NCBI GenBank assembly: GCA_945873875.1
Contig: CAMCER010000061.1
Location: 1-5,621, forward strand
DNA: 5,621 nt
Source: an uncultured Clostridia bacterium
GTDB taxonomy: Bacteria > Bacillota_A > Clostridia > Peptostreptococcales > Anaerovoracaceae
Reading direction: 5' to 3'
The translations under genes were made by a program, and so were the position numbers. The notes beneath the pieces were generated by a model. The model was not told where the DNA came from. It did not search any database and saw only the letters and a list, made by a program, of their open reading frames with translations. Positions 4,990-5,621 of this stretch are shown in pieces; position 1 is the first letter of the stretch, and the number at the start of each line of letters is the position of its first letter.

Positions 4990-5621
4990 ATGGGAACTAT
5001 TAAATTATTCCAGCAGGATGTATATATGAAGGAATGCGACTCGGAAGTTATCGGCGTTATTTTCGGAGAAAAAGATGCCGAAAAATTTCCGGGGCTGAAG
5101 TGGAAAAAGGACGGGAAAACCGCCCTGATCATCCTTGATCAGACGGTCTTCTTCCCCACAGGAGGCGGACAAAGCTGCGACATCGGGAGCATCGCCGGCC
5201 TTAAAGTCATCGATGTATTTGACATCGGTGACACCATATTCCACAAAGTGGCACTCCCCGAGACATGCGAAGGCGGCGCTGATGCTGTGAAGGACGCCCT
5301 GTCCGAGTCATCCGATGACAGTGCTGACTCTGCTGAATCTGCCCTTCCTGCGGTCGGCAGCACTGTTCACTGCGCCATCGACTGGGCGCACCGCTTCGAT
5401 AACATGCAGCGCCACTGCGGCGAGCATATCCTGTCCGGAATGTTCCACAAGGCCTACGGCGGTGTCAACAGAGGCTTTCACATGGGCGATGAATACATGA
5501 CAGTAGATATCAGCATGGAGGACGACCCTGCCTACGACAAACTCACATGGGAAATGGCTCTCCATGTCGAAGACATGACCAACCAGGCTATCTGGGCCAA
5601 CCTGCCCGTGACCACACGCCG
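4990..5621 (+). CDS. AlaX-type alanyl-tRNA editing protein, 3' end cut by window edge
   Basis: Stand-alone relative of the alanyl-tRNA synthetase editing domain, expected to hydrolyse mischarged Ser-tRNA(Ala) or Gly-tRNA(Ala) in trans. The window gives 210 codons; full-length clostridial relatives are usually near 400 residues with a C-terminal DHHA1 domain, which would lie outside. Visible motifs are FFPTGGGQ at 54-61 (the GGGQ loop of the tRNA synthetase editing fold), IDWAHRF at 130-136, and RHCGEHILSG at 141-150. In the last, H142 and H146 are the HxxxH zinc ligands, followed by GFHMGDE at 162-168. The later zinc Cys/His pair is not in the window. Residues 92-122 are an acidic, serine-rich stretch (DALSESSDDSADSAESAL) that looks like an insert. 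The second motif position is Cys (HCGEH), where Thr or Ser is common. The start is set by AGGAG (4978-4982), 7 nt before the ATG at 4990; an in-frame ATG at 4984 is too close to it. The gene diverges from metF and has a structured leader. Confidence 0.88.
   Translation, partial: MGTIKLFQQDVYMKECDSEVIGVIFGEKDAEKFPGLKWKKDGKTALIILDQTVFFPTGGGQSCDIGSIAGLKVIDVFDIGDTIFHKVALPETCEGGADAVKDALSESSDDSADSAESALPAVGSTVHCAIDWAHRFDNMQRHCGEHILSGMFHKAYGGVNRGFHMGDEYMTVDISMEDDPAYDKLTWEMALHVEDMTNQAIWANLPVTTR

Overview
The window looks like ordinary chromosomal DNA from a mid-GC member of the Clostridia (Bacillota). This is inferred from three things: the short MetH without a reactivation domain, the clostridial-style AlaX-type protein, and the strong purine-rich Shine-Dalgarno sites combined with GTG and TTG starts. 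I cannot name a genus. I see no mobile element, CRISPR array, rRNA or tRNA.

Layout, left to right. Positions 1-696 (-) hold the first 232 codons of lgt, the prolipoprotein diacylglyceryl transferase; its C-terminus lies beyond the left edge. Positions 697-876 form a divergent intergenic region with two candidate sigma-A promoters that overlap at their -10 boxes, one for lgt and one for the next gene. Positions 877-1254 (+) encode a compact two-domain DtxR/MntR-type metal-dependent repressor. Its stop codon lies in the loop of a perfect 8-bp dyad, where it converges with the next gene. Positions 1285-3726 (-) encode MetH, the cobalamin-dependent methionine synthase. After a 172-base spacer, positions 3899-4759 (-) encode MetF, 5,10-methylenetetrahydrofolate reductase. 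MetF lies upstream of metH and has a near-consensus promoter. Positions 4860-4989 hold a long, highly structured leader. From 4990 to the right edge (+) is the N-terminal part of an AlaX-type alanyl-tRNA editing protein.

How the genes fit together. MetF makes 5-methyltetrahydrofolate and MetH uses it to methylate homocysteine, so metF-metH is a methionine/one-carbon unit. MetH has no C-terminal AdoMet-binding reactivation domain and no stand-alone activation gene is next to it, so that function must be encoded elsewhere. lgt (lipoprotein maturation), the metal-responsive regulator and the tRNA proofreading enzyme are separate housekeeping functions.

The least explained part is the leader of the AlaX-type gene. 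It carries two homologous 7-bp hairpins 49 nt apart with AAAG(C/A) loops and compensatory differences in their stems. It also has a possible pairing that would cover the start-codon region. I do not recognise it as a known riboswitch or T-box.
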